The notes under the pieces were generated by a model, which was given only the letters and a program-made list of their open reading frames with translations, searched no databases and was not told the origin of the DNA. From NCBI GenBank assembly GCA_023374045.1, contig CM041776.1, positions 321,309,925-321,373,924 on the forward strand: DNA of 64,000 bases, written 5' to 3'. Positions 24,808-36,383 of this stretch are shown here, piece after piece. The first letter of the stretch is position 1. Every line of letters begins with the position of its first letter. The stretch is from Limonium bicolor (taxonomy: Eukaryota > Streptophyta > Magnoliopsida > Caryophyllales > Plumbaginaceae). The translations under genes were made by a program, and so were the position numbers.

Positions 24808-26422
24808 ATTTGTGTTGTTCGGATTTACCGAGCTTAAATAAGTCATGTGGATTGACTTATGTTATGTTTGATATTTATACCGTATCACTGACGAAGGCGC
24901 TCGACGAGCTAGTGGTCTACTGCGCAGCCTAGGTCATTGGTGAATGGTACGTAAAGGGGTCTGATCTGAGATGTCCTGAGGACTTCCTCGGGCTCAGATA
25001 TGTGTGATGTATAACGCGTGTGATGCATGTATGTATGTGAGTGGATGTGACTGTGACATGTGATGTTTGATTGTTTAATTTCCCGCTCCATTTAACTGTG
25101 CGCGAACGTCCTACGAGACTAATACTACGTCAACTATAGATCGACTTATATAAAACTACATATGCAAATTATGTGATTGTGATTACCGTTCTCTGACATA
25201 ATACGCTAAGTATTATAAGTATGTAGTTATATCCTAAGTAAAACACTTAGGAACGAGACACGACATTGTCGGTCCCTAGAGCTTTGACTCGAACATGAAT
25301 ACTACCTAGAATAATTCTAGGCATGCGTAAGACCCACAGGGTAGCCAACAAAATAAGTGATGTTCTCAATAATTAAAACTGTAACTGATTAACTAACTAA
25401 CGAAGTTAACATTGGAGTGTGAATGAATGTGATGATGTACTTTAATCCAGACAGTCACTGGCTGCTGGTTGCGCGTAGAGATCTCTTGGGTTATCCCGTA
25501 TCGGCTTTGCCCTAGTTAATCCTGAACGAACCTAGATAGATCGTCAGGCGGAGTGTGCTACCGTTGGCACCAGGCCCTTGGCCACCTAAATGGACGCCTT
25601 TACAAAGGCAAAGTGAATAGTTCCCAGAGTCTTCGGATGATCAGGGCAGTGAGCACCTTGTGTGTACGTGGGACTACTGTCCAAGTGAGGTTATTGGGTT
25701 GTCCTAACTCGACACCCACTGTCGTATGTGATGTGATGTAATGAGGACCCGAGGGTCGTATGATTAACTAAACAACCTGACCGTTACTAACAGCTACACG
25801 TGCTAATGTTATTACTATCGTGTTGTGTGTTGTTGTGCGTGATTGTGTGAAATGTAGTGATTGTATTACTTGTTTAAATTACCGCCATCCATGTGTTTAC
25901 TGCTTTAAATACCTGTACACCAGTAAGGCATGTAACGAACTTAATAATGGTGACCATGACTATTAAGTGACCAATAGGGTCCAGGCCTGGCGTACTCAGC
26001 GTTTATCGCTGAGTCTTTATGGCATTACGTGCAGGTGATGAATACCGTCGAAGCCGAAGAGCGGGATCCATGTAGTTAGTTAATTACAGTGCGAGACTTT
26101 GTAACGTATATGATGGATATTAGTTTAATGTGTTTATATCGTTGTACACATATGGGATTTACCTAGATGCTCACTTGTCGTTAAAGATACTCTTGGTTTA
26201 GAATGATGTATAGGTTAGTATCTCGTTATCACTGCGGTTGTATTTGTAATACCAGTGTTATTTCGTAGTTTATTTATTTCTGCTTCTTTACTCGTATGGG
26301 CGAGTAATGGCATGTGACACCCAAGTGAGTTTTAGTAATGTGAGACTTCCGTTGTGAGACGTTATTAATTAGATGCTACGTGAGTGATTAATACGTGTTT
26401 AGGAGTGGGGTGTTACACTTAG

Positions 26423-27003
26423 TATTTCCTTCACTGTTGCATTTTCCTTTCCCTTTGTCATCTCGAATATCCTTTACCATTTTGCTAAATGGATGTACGA
26501 TTAAAGTATTCAAATTGTGTATACGGACCTACTACTAACTGCCCTAAAACACATTACTATAATAATCCTAACATATGATACGAAACAAAATTTCAGTTTC
26601 AACTCAAGAAATTAGCACAAATGCAGACAACGTAACAGTAGTAGAATAGTCACAAAACAAATGCCAAAACAAATGAAGTGATTCTTAGTTCTCGAAGGTT
26701 AAACATTCACAACAACTAACAATGCCAATCAGTAGTAGGGATTAGCATTTGAACACACAAGATGTATGAATTAGACAATGTATATAACTATATATAGATA
26801 CAAATTTCCATTTGGTTAGTTACCTTCCATCAATTGATGTTTCTGAACCACAAGGATGAGAACCCTAAAAGGGTATTATTAGATCAACAAAATTGACATG
26901 ACAAAAGTGATTGACATTGTTAGTTGCCGTTATTGCAATTGAATATAGTGGTTGCCAATCAACTCACTAGAAACACAGAAGAGGAAGGTAATGAGCGATT
27001 AGG
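26423..27003. other. Duplicated non-coding block, A
   Basis: Matches 59162-59740 with few changes. It holds the upstream continuation of the degenerate minus-strand gene (Lys/Gly-rich codons at its left end) and then AT-rich sequence with no recognised feature. Confidence 0.6.
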
Positions 27004-27840
27004 ACTCCGTTCGATAGCAACGAAACGCCTGCTTGTCCATATTCGTGCGCATAAAGGTCGACATTCAGTAGAAAAAGCCTCGGTGGATTGTGCGCATAAA
27101 GTTACTTTTGGGCCTTTAAGGAAACGCAACAAAACCCTGCGTTTGTAACCATAAAGCTGATTTTCCAATTGTCCCTGAATCAAAGTTACCCTTTCACCCT
27201 TGCGTATCCATTAAAGTCAAAAAAATTCCTTGCCCACACCATTACTCATCTAACTCGGCCGTTATCTTTCAAATGCAGGCGAATTTTTTTTCCATTGCCA
27301 CCATTTGTTGTTAGATTTGCACGACCAGGATCACTAGAGAGAAGAAGATAAGATCGAGTATATTAGTGGTTCTGCAATCAAGTGTTTTCAGCCCCAATTT
27401 CAATCTGGTGAGCGTCGAGGTGCAGCAGTTCCTAATTCCAATCTGGTGTGCGACAAGGTGCAGCAGTTCCTATTTTCAATCTGGTGTCCGACGAGGTGCA
27501 GCAGTTCCTATTTCCAATCTGGTGTGCGACAAGGTGCAGCAGTTCCTATTTTCAATCTGGTGTGCGACGAGGTGCAGCAGTTCCCATTCCAGTGATTTAT
27601 CTCCCACTCGTACAACTAGGGTTTTGATGTTTCAAAAAAAATTATCGGTGAACAAAAGGTGGATGAAGAAGACAACACTAGGGGTTTACTGGTCTTTTTA
27701 GCATAAATACCTCACTTCCATCAATCGTGGCCAGCGAACACAAAAATATCAGCCACACATATCGTCGGCGAATCGTAAAGAGATTAATCTTCACCTTAAT
27801 AACCATCAATTTCACAAGTCATCACCGAACGGCCCCTAGG
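27004..27840. other. 837-bp segment present only in copy A
   Basis: In copy B the flanks join directly as GCGATTAGG-TTACAAATGAG at 59732-59751. In A the segment is bounded by ATTAGG and CCTAGG, which leaves TAGG microhomology. This suggests a deletion in B by end joining, or an insertion in A without an ordinary TSD. It includes the pentameric 38-bp repeat. Confidence 0.7.
27401..27590. repeat. Five tandem 38-bp repeats
   Basis: Each unit starts CAATCTGGTG at 27401, 27439, 27477, 27515 and 27553 and carries GAGGTGCAGCAGTTCC (or AAGGTGCAGC). Units alternate between two subtypes (GACAAGG and GACGAGG, with TATTTT and TATTTC tails). As 38 is not a multiple of three, the open frame across them (27366-27701) shifts phase per unit, which argues against coding. 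Confidence 0.93.
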
Positions 27841-28720
27841 TTACAAATGAGTAAGAACGAAGGCGGAGAGAATATAAATTATAATCCATATGCTGACTGG
27901 GTAAAGTTATGTGAGATTATAAAACAATTTTATTTCCCACGACAGCAAAATCAGGTTATTTTAAAGATAGAATGGTTATTTCTTTTTTTTGGTCGTAATA
28001 GAATGGTTATTTCTAAATAAGGTAAAGACCATAAGCTCGTAAAACCGGATAAAGCCATCGGAACGCGACCTGAATATCGCTATTTCGAATGAAAAATAAG
28101 AATAGAACACCTCACCGACGGAGAGGGCAGCTCGCCACCCTTACCTTCGTTCGCGGTAATGGCAGCGCCGTTCACCGTCCTGTCTACTTTCTCTCATCAT
28201 CCTTATCTTCTTCCTCGTGCGCTTACTTTCTCTTCAGTACCGCCTTCCTCATCGTCCCGGCGTTCATCGTTAAGCCTGCGTCCTTGTCTGGCGGACCATT
28301 AAACGCTGGCATCTCTTTCTATGGCATTCGGAATCGGAGAGCTTTCAGTTCTAGCTCTACTCCTGACTCTGCTGTCCGTAGGTGTTGGGGGGCGAAGAGC
28401 ATGCTTCAATCGCATTCTCCCTTGGTGTCTCCAGATGACCATTTAGGCACATGGTCCGCGCTCCTTACACTTGCTGCTTTTGGCCTTTGGTTTTTTTTTT
28501 ATAATTAAGGCATTCGCCATTTTTATTAATGAATGGGGAGTGGCTTTTTATGGGCCTCATTAAAACCTCCCAAGGCAAAACCCGATGGGAAAAAGCCAAT
28601 GGGGGAAAAAGAGTACCTGCCACTCCAATTACAACCTAGTTGCCATCCATACATAGAAGAAACTAAAATGGAACAGAATCCGTACACAAACAATCAACTA
28701 CGCCTTTCACTTCTAGCAAC

Positions 28721-29569
28721 TTAGACGTAGTCTTTGAGGGAAGCCACACCTACAAAAGTACTACACGTGAGGGGGAATCCTTTCCACCAAGCCTTCGTCC
28801 ATCTCCAGATGCCAAGTTTAGTTTGCATAACAAGCCTCTTAGCCATAAGGGTTTCGGATCTAAAGATTGTATTATTCCGCTGCATCCAAATAGAATGTAT
28901 ACCATATGCCAGTGTTGACCTCCAAATCCTATTAGCTTTGCCCACAAGACCCATTGCAAACCAGTCTTGATAGATATCTCTAACACTTTCCTTGAAGATA
29001 AATTCAATATTCCACCATTTTAGGATACCTTCCCATACTGGCTTGATTTTTGGACACAAGAAGAGCACATGTTCAAGGCTTTCCAGACCTCTTCTACACC
29101 AGGGACACAGGCTTCGGTTAATCGAAGTCACACCTTTTTCGAACAAGATTTCTCCAGTAGCTAGGCCCCTAACGAGAGCCATCCATAGTACAATTTCAAT
29201 GCGTGGCTCACATAGCCCCCGCCACATTTGGCATAGGTTGGCACCGCCCACAAGATGTTGTGCTCTACCCATATTCAGTTCATGCGAGACTTCCTTAGAT
29301 ATAGAAGTATTACCTGGCGATTTCCAGTGGCATGCGTCGTCTTGTCCTGGGGAGGAAGGTTGGACCGTCAATGTTTCATACAGGGCCACCACCAAACTTT
29401 CTTCATAGATAAATAACCTTCGCCGCCAATCAAATTTCCACTGCCATGTTCCTCCATCCCATTCACCCATCTTAGCTACTGTTTGGTCTCGTTGAGCGCT
29501 CAGAGAGTATAGCCTAGGGAATCTGTCTTTCAGTATTCCCCCTTCTAGCCAGTTATCAAGCCAAAACAT
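28721..29569 (-). pseudogene. LINE 3' coding part (zf-RVT region)
   Basis: An open frame of 282 codons, in a different phase from the RT frame that ends at 29556, so a frameshift separates them. It carries the plant LINE C-terminal zf-RVT signature: ANLCQMWRG, LWMALVRGLATGEIL, then CPWCRRGLESLEHVLFLCP with the Cys/His pattern. This region follows RT in plant L1 ORF2 proteins. Confidence 0.88.
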
Positions 29570-31034
29570 AACCTATTCCATTCCCAATTTGAATACTTAC
29601 CCGGTTTTTTATGAGATTCCGCACAACATCATTACTTTCCGTGACCTTACATATTTGATGCCAGGTGCCTCTACACCGATGCTGACCTACATACTTTTCT
29701 CCCGTATGTGTTCCATCTCGGATGTGGTATATGGACTGGACTACTCTTTTCCAGAGGGGTCTTCTACTGCTAGCAAAAGCAGCTCTCCATTTAGTCAAGA
29801 AAGCTAAGTTTTTAGCCTGCAAATCTCCGAAACCAAGGCCGCCAGCTTCCTTTGGTAACGCCATTCTTGCCCATGACACAGTAGAGAGAAAGCGAGTTTG
29901 ATTTTTCCCCCAGAAAAACTGTCTTTGTAGTGAAATTAACCTTTTCCTCACCTTGACCGGAATAACGAATAAACTCGCATAGTAGAGAGGGATAGCTTCC
30001 AATACTGATCGTATAAGTACCACGCGCCCAGCTTTTGAAAGAGTAGTGGCTTTCCATGTTGCTAACTTAGCTTCTACCTTATGAATCACTGGTTCCCATG
30101 TTGCAAGCTTTCTCATGTTAGCCCCAAGTGGACATCCAAGATATGTACTTGGCAGGGACCCCAATGAGCATTCAAAGATTTTACTCACCATTCGATTTTC
30201 CTCTTCACTCGTATTAATGCAGTAGGCCTTAGATTTTTCCAAATTCAACTTCAAGCCACTGGCCTCCTCAAAAAGGATAAGGATCCTATATAGCTGAATC
30301 ATCTCATGTTTCTCAGCAAACTGTAGGTGCGTAACTTGCACATTCCTTGATCCAACTACCAAACCGGAGAACATTCCTTGGTCAACAGCACCTCGGATCA
30401 TCCAATGAAGAGCCTCAACAACAATTTTAAACAGGGAGGGAGAGAGTGGGTCACCTTGTCGTAAGCCACGGCTGGGTGCAAACGGCTTTGTGGGTGACCC
30501 ATTTATTAGAATCGAAATCATTGTCGATGTAATGCACGATTCTACCCAGCTCCTCCACTTACTGCCAAAACCCAATCTTTCGAGCATCTCCTTTAAAAAC
30601 TCCCATGAGACACAGTCATATGCCTTCTTTAAGTCGATCTTCAGCAATATCCCTTTCTTTTTTCCTTTTTTGAGCCACGTGATGACCTCATTGGCAATAA
30701 ATGGCCCCTCCAAGATGTTTCTGCCCTTAACAAAGCCTGTTTGTGTTTCATTTATGAGCTTTGACATATGTGGCCTCAGTCGGTTGCTTAGGATCTTGGA
30801 TATTACCTTATATAAACATCCCACCATGCTTATTGGTCTAAAATCTCCAGGGTGAGAGGCTTCTGATTTCTTTGGGATCAGGGCAATCCAGGTTGTGTTA
30901 GCCCCTTTTTCCAGTCTAGATGTACGAAAGAACTCTTGCACATCTCTAGCGAATTCCGGTCCAATTATATGCCACATCTTCTTTATGAAATCCATATTAT
31001 ACCCATCATAGCCTGGAGCTTTAAGGCTATTACA
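29556..31034 (-). pseudogene. LINE reverse transcriptase, catalytic motif deleted
   Basis: The frame is open from the truncation point at 31034 to 29556. RT motifs in order are FRPISMVGCLYKVISKIL, ETQTGFVKGRN, KIDLKKAYDCVSWEFL and GLRQGDPLSPSLF, and then VTHLQFAEKHEMIQLY near 30330. Plant LINE RTs have FADD followed by a short hydrophobic segment at that place. Here the second half of the motif and roughly a dozen or more residues are missing in frame, so the polymerase would be inactive even without the truncation. Confidence 0.9.
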
Positions 31035-31052
31035 CTGCTTTTGGCCTTTGGT

Positions 31053-31600
31053 AAGAAGCTCCTGCTGACTATGGCCTCGTTCGATACTAGCGATTGGTTA
31101 TTAATCTTCCTTTTCCAAAAGTTATAGCCCAGCTGTCACTAACTGATTGAATAATTTTTGTACCATGGTACAGTTGTCAAGCTTTAATACATCACAGCTT
31201 TAATACAATATTGAAAGCAGCTATCGAACGCACTCTATGTCCTAAATTTCTCTCGCACACTCGGACGCTCATTTTCTTATTGCCTCCAATTAGCGGCTGT
31301 GATATTAGGCTTCCTGCTCAGTATTTTGTTTAGACTTTTTTAAGATTACGATTGTGCTTCAACTATCTTCTGTAATATTTTAGGAATTCAAACGTATGTT
31401 CTGTAATTGAATCCATTGGCCTTGTATCCTTCTTAAAAAAACGTCTTGAAGATTCTTTAAAACTTGGAAAGAATTTGATTGTGTAGCCCATCCCTCCATT
31501 CAGATGAAAGCTGTATGACTGGAAGCGCAAAGTAAAGGCGCTTTTAGCAAAGTTACAGGTGTATATGCTTCTCTAGTTTGGTTGTGCTCTTCTCATAATC
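31053..31600. other. DUF819 copy A intron 1, left part
   Basis: Begins with the retained splice donor GTAAGAAGC just inside and after the right LINE TSD. About 160 bp (31073-31232) is absent from copy B and lies between two CTATG copies, which fits a deletion in B by short-repeat slippage. The remainder matches 60374-60745. Confidence 0.7.
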
Positions 31601-31773
31601 TGTTAGTGTAAAGTGTTAAGTAGCTGTCAGTATAGTTAGTAAGGTTAGTCCTATCTGAGAGTTCTCTCTATATATAATATATAATAGGAGCTATTATTAT
31701 TTCTCTGTATACAGTTGATCTCCCCCTCTGTGAGGAATTGTTCTTTTCTCTCGTTTAGTAAGGAAACACAACA
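31601..31773 (+). repeat. 5' LTR of copia 2
   Basis: 173 bp. Compared with the 3' LTR it lacks about 8 bp near the start, has an extra TATATAAT-type 8-mer and two extra C residues, and shows about one clear substitution. It spans TGTTAGTG..ACACAACA. Confidence 0.93.
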
Positions 31774-31866
31774 TGGTATAGAGCGTGGTAGACTTCCGGG
31801 CTACCTTTTTCCTTTCTTCTAGTTCTCTTGTTCTACCTTCGCCGTAGAACAACTTTTTCTTTCTCT

Positions 31867-31942
31867 GCTCGATTGTGTGAGCGTTCTTTCTCCTGCTCGA
31901 GTGTGCGAGCGTTCTTTCTCCTGCTCGAGTGTGCGAGCGTTT
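31867..31942 (+). repeat. Three 28-bp tandem repeats in the copia 2 leader
   Basis: GCTCGAGTGTGCGAGCGTTC-type units start at 31867, 31895 and 31923, joined by TTTCTCCT. Each contains a short palindrome-like GCTCG..CGAGC, so small stem-loops could form in the RNA leader just before the gag ATG at 31969. Confidence 0.9.
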
Positions 31943-31968
31943 TCTTCTTTTGTTTTTCCTTCCCGACA

Positions 31969-33230
31969 ATGTCTGATCGAGAAGAAGGATCTCCCATCCT
32001 AGAATCGCCCAAGAAAAGGGCTAGGGTTACAAAGGAAGTGGCGGTGGCGAAGAGGCAAGTCCCCACTGTCTCCACCGGAATGGATTACTCGGATCCGTTC
32101 TACTTGCATTCTTCTGACGGTCACAGTATGAGTCTCACCTCTATGCGGCTAAATGGACCAAACTTCGGCATATGGAAAAGATCGGTGACGCTCTCCTTAT
32201 CTGCTAAGAATAAATTTGTGTTTGTTGATGGTACTCTGCGACGACCCGTAGAAGCTTCTCCGGAGAGGGATTCGTGGGATCGTTGCAACACCATGGTCAT
32301 GGTCTGGTTGCTAAACACAATTGATAAGCAGATTTCGACTACGGTTTTTTTTCTCGTACGGCTCAACAGATCTGGGAGCAACTGCACGAACGCTTTGGCA
32401 AACCGAACGGTGTGCGTCTTCTTGAATTGAAAAGAAATATTGTTTGGTCAAACCAAGGGACAGATTCTATCAACGATTATTACTCAAGGTTGAAGGTTCT
32501 TTGGGACCAGCTCGATGATGTGGATGATTTACCTGATTGTGCGTGTGTTTCTGGAAACAGTCTAGCTGCTTATCGAATGCGAGAAAGACTGGTGCAATTT
32601 GTGATGGGCCTCAATGAAACTTATTGGCCGGTTCGAGGCTCCATACTGGTAATGAATCCTCTTCCAAGTGTGAATCAGGCCTATTCCATTCTTATGCAAG
32701 AAGAGAAACAACGGCAAGTCAGAATTGCACATCCTACCTCTGGTTCCTTTTCTTTCAGTACGAATGGGGTTGCTCAGAAGCAAGGGAATGGTCTGGCTGG
32801 AAAAAGAATAATCTGTGATTTTTGTGGGAATCTTGGTCACGTTTCTGCTAACTGCTATAAGAAGGTTGGATACCTGCCGAATTTCAAGTTCAAAGGGAGA
32901 AGAAACCGGTTGCGAATGTCTCAGAGGTTTCGAGTGGAGAGGTTCCTCAGAATCTGGTCTCACCCATTCCGGGTGTCTCGCTGGACCAATACACTGCCAT
33001 GATGAATTCTTTGCCAAGAACAAATAACACTGCCTCGAGCGCGATGGCTGGTAAGGGTTCTTTTAATTCTGAGGTGTTTAAACTGAGATTCCCTGTTTGC
33101 TGTTCTATGAAGTCTTTGGGTGATCTCTGGATACTTGATAGTGGTGCGGCGCATCATGTGTGTTTAAACTGAATGGTTTGTCAATTTTTATTCTGTCAAA
33201 AAGGGTATTAACATTGAGTTACCTGATGGG
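31969..33230 (+). pseudogene. Copia 2 gag and protease remnant
   Basis: The ATG at 31969 (MSDREEGSPILESPKK) opens the Gag frame. A run of eight T at 32345-32352 shifts the frame. The other phase continues from before 32412 with LDDVDDLPDCACVSG and a CCHC knuckle CDFCGNLGHVSANC near 32815-32856. A further frame change near 32930 leads to the protease motif WILDSGAAHHVC near 33124-33160, followed by a TGA near 33170. UBN2-type Gag and a retroviral-like aspartic protease are thus both recognisable but not in one frame. Confidence 0.88.
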
Positions 33231-33233
33231 TCT

Positions 33234-36200
33234 TTGAAATGTGTTAGTACTATGGGCGATGTTAGAATGGGGGACTGTTTCATTTTGAAACATGTTTTAT
33301 ACATCCCTCAGTTTAAGTATAACCTTTTGTCTATTAGTTGGTTATCCAAGCAGTTGAATTGTGTTCTGTCTTTTAAGCGCAATGTATGTGTTTATCAGGA
33401 CCTTTCTCTGAAGAGGCAAAAGGAGATTGGTAGGGAAGTGAATGGAATTTATGTCTTACACGAGAAAGCTTTGGATGGTACTCATGAAGAGAGCAAGCAT
33501 GATGGGAATTCTGTATAAGTCTGTCTGTTCTAGTGATTCTTCTGTTTCGTTTTGTCCAAATAATAAACATCTTCTTGTAGCTGTTTCTTTTGAAAGTGAT
33601 AGAACTGTCAACAGAGATATGCCTGATATTGGTTTTGTTCCTGTTTCATCTCTGAGCGATTTACAACTTTGGCATATGCGTCTTGGACACTTGTCTCTAC
33701 AGAAAACTAAAAAGTTAGGAGAAGGAACTTGTGCTTCTGATAGTCTGTTTGTATGTGATATTTGCATAAGCAAAACAAAGCAAAGCTTCCCTTTTCTAGT
33801 TCTGTCTCTAAATCTGTTGCTATTTTTGAGTTAGTCCATGGTGATGTTTGGGGGCCCTATAATGTTGCTACTCATGACGGCTATCGATATTTTCTAACTT
33901 TGGTGGACGATTTCTCTAGAGCGACATGGGTGTATATGCTGACTACGAAAGCTGATGCTTTTGTTTGTCTTAAACAGTTTGTTAACACTGTTGAAAGACA
34001 ATTTAGTGCACGTATTAAGGTTTTACGAACTGACAATGCCTTCGAGCTAGGCTCTTCTGTAGAAGGCATTAAGTTCTTTGGTGATACAGGTATAGTACAC
34101 CAAACCTCCTGTCCGTACACTCCCCAACAGAACGGTATAGTTGAAAGAAAGCATCGGCACCTTCTAGAAACTGCTGCAAGGTCTCTTTTGTTTCAGTCTA
34201 AATTGCCGAAGATCTACTGGGGAGAGTGTTTGTTAGCTGCTGTTCATCTGATAAACCGCTATCCTAGTAAGGTGCTTAAAGGTAAATCACCGTACCTTGT
34301 TCTTTATAACAAAGAGCCTGATTTATCTCATCTTAAAGTGTTCGGATGCCTATGTTACTGCCATCAGAATGTCATTCGTGACAAATTCCAAGACAGAAAC
34401 TTGCCTTCTTGCTTTGTGGGATATCCTCATGGGACAAAAGGGTACAAAGTTCTTGATCTTCATTCAGGGCAGATTAAAATCAGCAGACATGTCACTTTTG
34501 TAGAGCATGTTTTTCCTTTTGCATTGAATCCTCTAACCTCTGATTTGAGCAGTGATGAGCAGGTCTATGCTTCTCATGATACTGGGTTTGCTGACTGTCA
34601 AGTCACCATTCCCCCTGCTGCTGACACAGGTTTTGCTTCTTCCAGATCTGGTAGGGTAATTAAACCTCCTTCTCATTTAAATGACTATGTTTGCTCTGCT
34701 GTTTCTGTTGATAATGTTTGCATGCACACGGTCACTTCCTTGTTGAGTTCAGACAATGCTACTGTTTTTACTCTGCCCATTCTTAGTCACATGCAAAATC
34801 CTGATGCATACTATGAGCCCATAACTTTTGAAGATGCTAATCGTTTTAGTCATTGGCAGAAAGCCATGAGTGAAGAATTTCAAGCCTTGGATCTTAACAA
34901 CACTTGGGAAGTGGTAGATCTCCCTCCTAAGAAAAAACCTATAGGCTGTAAATGGGTGTTTAAGGTTAAGACTAAATCTGATGGTAGTATCGAAAGGTAT
35001 AAAGCTAGGCTTGTTGTTAAAGGGTACACCCAAAAGGAAGGCGTTGATTACTTAGAAACTTTCTCTTCTGTTGTGAAACTTACTACTATCAAGGTATTGT
35101 TTGTTGTGGCTGTTAAAAGGAATTGGTCTATTTACCAACTTGACATCAATAATGCTTTTCTTCATGGTGATCTAGATGAAGAAATTTACATGCAGTTACC
35201 AAAAGGTTTGATTATTAATCACTCTAACAAAGTGTGCAGGCTGAAAAAGTCCTTATATGGATTGAAGCAAGCTTCCCGACAATGGAGTGCTAAGCTGAAT
35301 AGCACTTTGAAGGAGAGAGGCTACACTCAATCCAAGAACGACTACTCCATGTTCTCTAAAATACGGGGTGACAAATGTGTTTACTTGGTTATATATGTTG
35401 ACGATATTGCTGTTACAGGGAATGACAGGGAAGAGATCGAATCTCTTAAAGATTTCCTTCACACTACGTTTAGGATTAAAGATCTTGGTATTGTCAATCT
35501 GTTTTTAGGCATACAGTTTGTTCATGTGGATGGTGGGATCATACTGAACCAAACTAGATTTATTGACAATCTGTTGAATGAATTCGATTCTGGTAACATC
35601 AAGATTCACTCTTCTCCTCTTCCTCAGCTAAGTCAAAATAGGACAAACAGCAAAGTTCTTGATGATCCTACTATTTATAGAAGAATTGTAGGAAAGCTAA
35701 ACTTTTTGTGTCATACTCGGCCTGATATTGCGTTTTCTGTGCAGCATCTCAGCCAGTTTCAATATTCTCCCACAGAGGCAGATCTCAGGCTTGCTTTCCA
35801 CACCCTTGGCTATCTGAAATCCACTGCAGGATTTGGCATTCTACTCAAGCAGAATGACGATTTCAGCCTGGAGGCTTTCTGCGATGCCGATTGGGCAGGA
35901 TGCCACCTCACGCGAAGATCTGTCAGCGGATTCATCATCCGCTTTGGAGGAAGTTTGGTGTCTTGGAAATCCAAAAAACAGTCAACGGTATCTCTCTCTT
36001 CCGCAGAAGCAGAGTATTGCTCCATGCGATCTGTTTGTACTGAAATTGCTTGGATCACCCGGTTACTTGCTGAACTTGGAGTCAACGGAATCACACCAGT
36101 CCCCATACGGTCAGATAGTCAAGCTGCTGTCCACATAGCGAAAAATCCGGTCTCACATCAACGCACGAAACACATTGACGTTGATGTCCACTACATTCGC

Positions 36201-36383
36201 GATCTGTTACAGGAAGGAGTTGTGACTGTCAGTTACATCCCTGGACAACTCCAACCTGCTGATATACTTACTAAAGCTCTCACCGGTACACAACTCAAAG
36301 AAGGTTTGAGCAAGTTGAGTGTGATTTCAGATCCCTCTCAACTTAGGGGGGGTGTTAGTGTTAGGATATTAAGTGTTAAGTAG
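33234..36383 (+). pseudogene. Copia 2 pol (INT-RT-RNase H), mostly open
   Basis: 33234-33518 and 33442-33834 hold the protease-integrase linker and GAG-pre-integrase part (LWHMRLGHLS, CDICISKTK) in two phases. From 33762 one frame of 873 codons runs to 36383. It has the integrase core with HGDVWGPYN, LRTDNAFELGS and PQQNGIVERKH; RT from about 34930 with [18 protein letters not shown] and YVDDIAVTGND near 35395; and RNase H with FCDADWAGC, LSSAEAEY and RTKHIDVDVHY. The frame ends 31 bases inside the 3' LTR. Catalytic residues are retained, so only the 5' part is clearly broken. Confidence 0.93.

Larger units (their letters stand above)
19761..26417 (+). mobile_element. 6.66-kb solo-LTR-like insertion (LTR B)
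   Basis: Bounded by TSD CTTAG at 19756-19760 and 26418-26422. Copy B holds the empty site with one CTTAG at 59157-59161. The element starts TGAAATATCCC and ends GGGGTGTTACA (TG..CA). No gag or pol frames, no PBS, and no repeat of the left terminus near the right end are visible, so a solo LTR is the simplest reading. A non-coding LARD-type element with LTRs I failed to see remains possible. Its right 1.5 kb shares ordered modules with LTR A. Inside are AT-rich tandem units (22230-23350) and a CACTA-like fragment (about 24470-24807). Confidence 0.85.
28492..31034 (-). mobile_element. 5'-truncated L1-type LINE in DUF819 copy A
   Basis: Minus-strand non-LTR retrotransposon with a poly-A tail (T10 on the plus strand at 28491-28500). 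The TSD CTGCTTTTGGCCTTTGGT lies at 28474-28491 and 31035-31052. Copy B has the empty site (GCTTTTGGCCTATGGTAAG) near 60340-60358. The body begins within the reverse transcriptase coding region (about SLKAPGYDGYN), so ORF1 and endonuclease are absent, as in typical 5'-truncated insertions. Confidence 0.95.

Noticed and set aside
27366..27701. 111-codon frame over the 38-bp repeats
   Set aside because: The repeat length is not a multiple of three, so each unit is read in a different phase; no conserved peptide results.
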